Shown: in pieces, positions 63,198 through 64,000 of the stretch
Layout: every line of letters begins with the position of its first letter
How positions within the stretch are numbered: position 1 is the stretch's first letter
Origin: an uncultured Chitinophagaceae bacterium
GTDB taxonomy: Bacteria; Bacteroidota; Bacteroidia; Chitinophagales; Chitinophagaceae
DNA: 64,000 bases
Assembly (NCBI GenBank): GCA_937862815.1
Contig: CALMED010000007.1
Coordinates: 1-64,000 of the forward strand
Reading direction: 5' to 3'
Made by a program: the position numbers and the translations under genes
Notes under the pieces: generated by a model
What the model was told of the DNA's origin: nothing
What the model saw: only the letters and a program-made list of their open reading frames with translations
The model's database searches: none

Positions 63198-64000
63198 TTA
63201 GAATCCTACCACGGCCTGGATCACATAGCCATTGAATTCACCTCCGTTGAAGAGGCTGTTGCTGGCATAGCCTTTGTAGTTCTGATTTACATATTCGCCT
63301 TTCAGCAGAACGTTGCGGGTAAGGAACCAGCCGGCGCCTACGGCTACACGGCTAACGGTTTGTTCAGTAGCGGCACTTACAAAATTGCCTTTGGCCTGGT
63401 TGTAGCGAAGACCGACGTACACGTTTTCTTTTTCACCAAACCGGTAGATACCATCCACGGCAATCTGGCTGAAATTACGCTGGGCGGCATTGGCCACCAC
63501 TTCGGCGCGGGTGCGTCCGTTACCGCCTTCGTAGGTGCCGAAGAATTCAAATCCGTACACTTTGGCAAACGCGTTGAGTTGGTAGGCAGTAATCTGGTTG
63601 GCGCTGGGGATGGGGTTTACGCGGCCGCTGGTGAAATTAGCCACGGCAGTAGCTGTGGAAGATTCCATCACCATTAAATAATTGCTGCCGGTACGGTCGC
63701 CGCCAAACAGGGTGCTGCGGCCGGAGCTGTTGTTGGTGTACAGTGAAGCGGCACCGCGTACCCGGATTTTTTCTTCAATCTGTTTATCGTAAGCAGCTTT
63801 GAAATAGTAGGAAGGGTTGCGCTTAAACGTGTTGGTCTGGCTACCGGGATCCAGTGGACGTTGCACATTACCGTTGATGAGACCGTTGCTGATACCCACC
63901 ATACCCATGAGGCCGTTTTTCTGTACATAGATCTCACCGCCTATTTCAGTGGTAAAGGCGTCGATGATGTAGTTTTCGATAAAGGGATTCCAGAGTGTCT
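63198..64000 (-). CDS. Partial outer-membrane beta-barrel (porin-like) protein
   Basis: An incomplete gene open to the window edge on the minus strand; reading upstream of 63908 stays open and continues with ENYIIDAFTTEIGGEIYVQKNG. At least 267 residues are seen. The sequence is dominated by amphipathic strands ending in a strand YVIQAVVGF whose final Phe is typical of outer-membrane barrel insertion. Segments such as NVYVGLRYNQAKGNF, VAVGAGWFLTRNVLLKGEYVNQNYKGY and YFKAAYDKQIEEKIRVRGA alternate polar and aromatic residues. No family could be named. A terminator follows its stop. Confidence 0.8.
   Translation of the reverse strand, partial: TLWNPFIENYIIDAFTTEIGGEIYVQKNGLMGMVGISNGLINGNVQRPLDPGSQTNTFKRNPSYYFKAAYDKQIEEKIRVRGAASLYTNNSSGRSTLFGGDRTGSNYLMVMESSTATAVANFTSGRVNPIPSANQITAYQLNAFAKVYGFEFFGTYEGGNGRTRAEVVANAAQRNFSQIAVDGIYRFGEKENVYVGLRYNQAKGNFVSAATEQTVSRVAVGAGWFLTRNVLLKGEYVNQNYKGYASNSLFNGGEFNGYVIQAVVGF

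Noticed and set aside
1..64000. CRISPR arrays, insertion sequences, prophage genes
   Set aside because: No regularly spaced short direct repeats, transposase or phage structural ORF was seen. Repetitive-looking stretches in the secreted proteins are degenerate coding repeats.

Overview
The window looks like a chromosomal segment from a member of the Bacteroidota, most likely the Chitinophagaceae or a close relative. The reasons are: type IX secretion (T9SS) genes (gldJ, porU, porV, a PorP/SprF protein and gldFG), several very large secreted proteins with T9SS C-terminal sorting domains, a MurF-alanine racemase fusion gene, the bacillithiol gene bshA, and many copies of the Bacteroidota promoter element TAnnTTTG. 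I saw no phage, plasmid, insertion sequence or CRISPR array. The family placement is inference.

Layout. 1-10 kb is mostly housekeeping: a tRNA-Ser-like 5' half at the very edge, a TatD nuclease, a lipoprotein, a polysaccharide deacetylase, gltX, an aldo/keto reductase, a B12-binding mutase subunit, an enoyl-CoA hydratase and fumC. 10-21 kb holds a divergent cluster of three giant T9SS-exported proteins that share an N-terminal or central domain; two of them are tandem paralogues. 20.7-27.5 kb is a minus-strand run: gldF, gldG, a TerC-type exporter, the murF/alr fusion and lspA. 27.7-36.3 kb holds three more secreted surface proteins, one of about 1500 residues with beta-helix passenger repeats. 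36.5-40.4 kb has an iron-sulfur carrier, methylmalonyl-CoA epimerase, a second murF and gldJ.

40.5-49.6 kb begins with porU and porV (sortase and its outer-membrane partner, divergent from gldJ), followed by ispF, dut, a DUF4292 lipoprotein, an EnvC-like coiled-coil protein and bshA. 49.6-64 kb holds an M28 peptidase, a PGM1-like ATP-grasp ligase, anmK, upp, a PorP/SprF protein, MORN and DUF2490 proteins, queA, kup, two tandem alpha/beta hydrolases, a YceI protein and a truncated outer-membrane barrel.

How the parts fit. PorU and PorV would process and anchor the T9SS cargo encoded nearby; GldJ belongs to the same secretion/motility machinery, and GldFG is the gliding ABC transporter without its ATPase GldA. 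Cell-wall genes (murF twice, alr, lspA, anmK, the EnvC-like protein) recur through the window. The most striking non-coding signal is promoter placement: in at least seven genes the TAnnTTTG element ends only 4-6 bases before the start codon, which predicts leaderless or nearly leaderless transcripts. Six convergent gene pairs have ends that overlap, abut or lie 5 bp apart with no room for a terminator, whereas other genes have strong hairpin terminators. I found no clear-cut novel defence or biosynthetic system; the best leads are the PGM1-like ligase, the tandem T9SS paralogues and the odd tRNA-like transcript.
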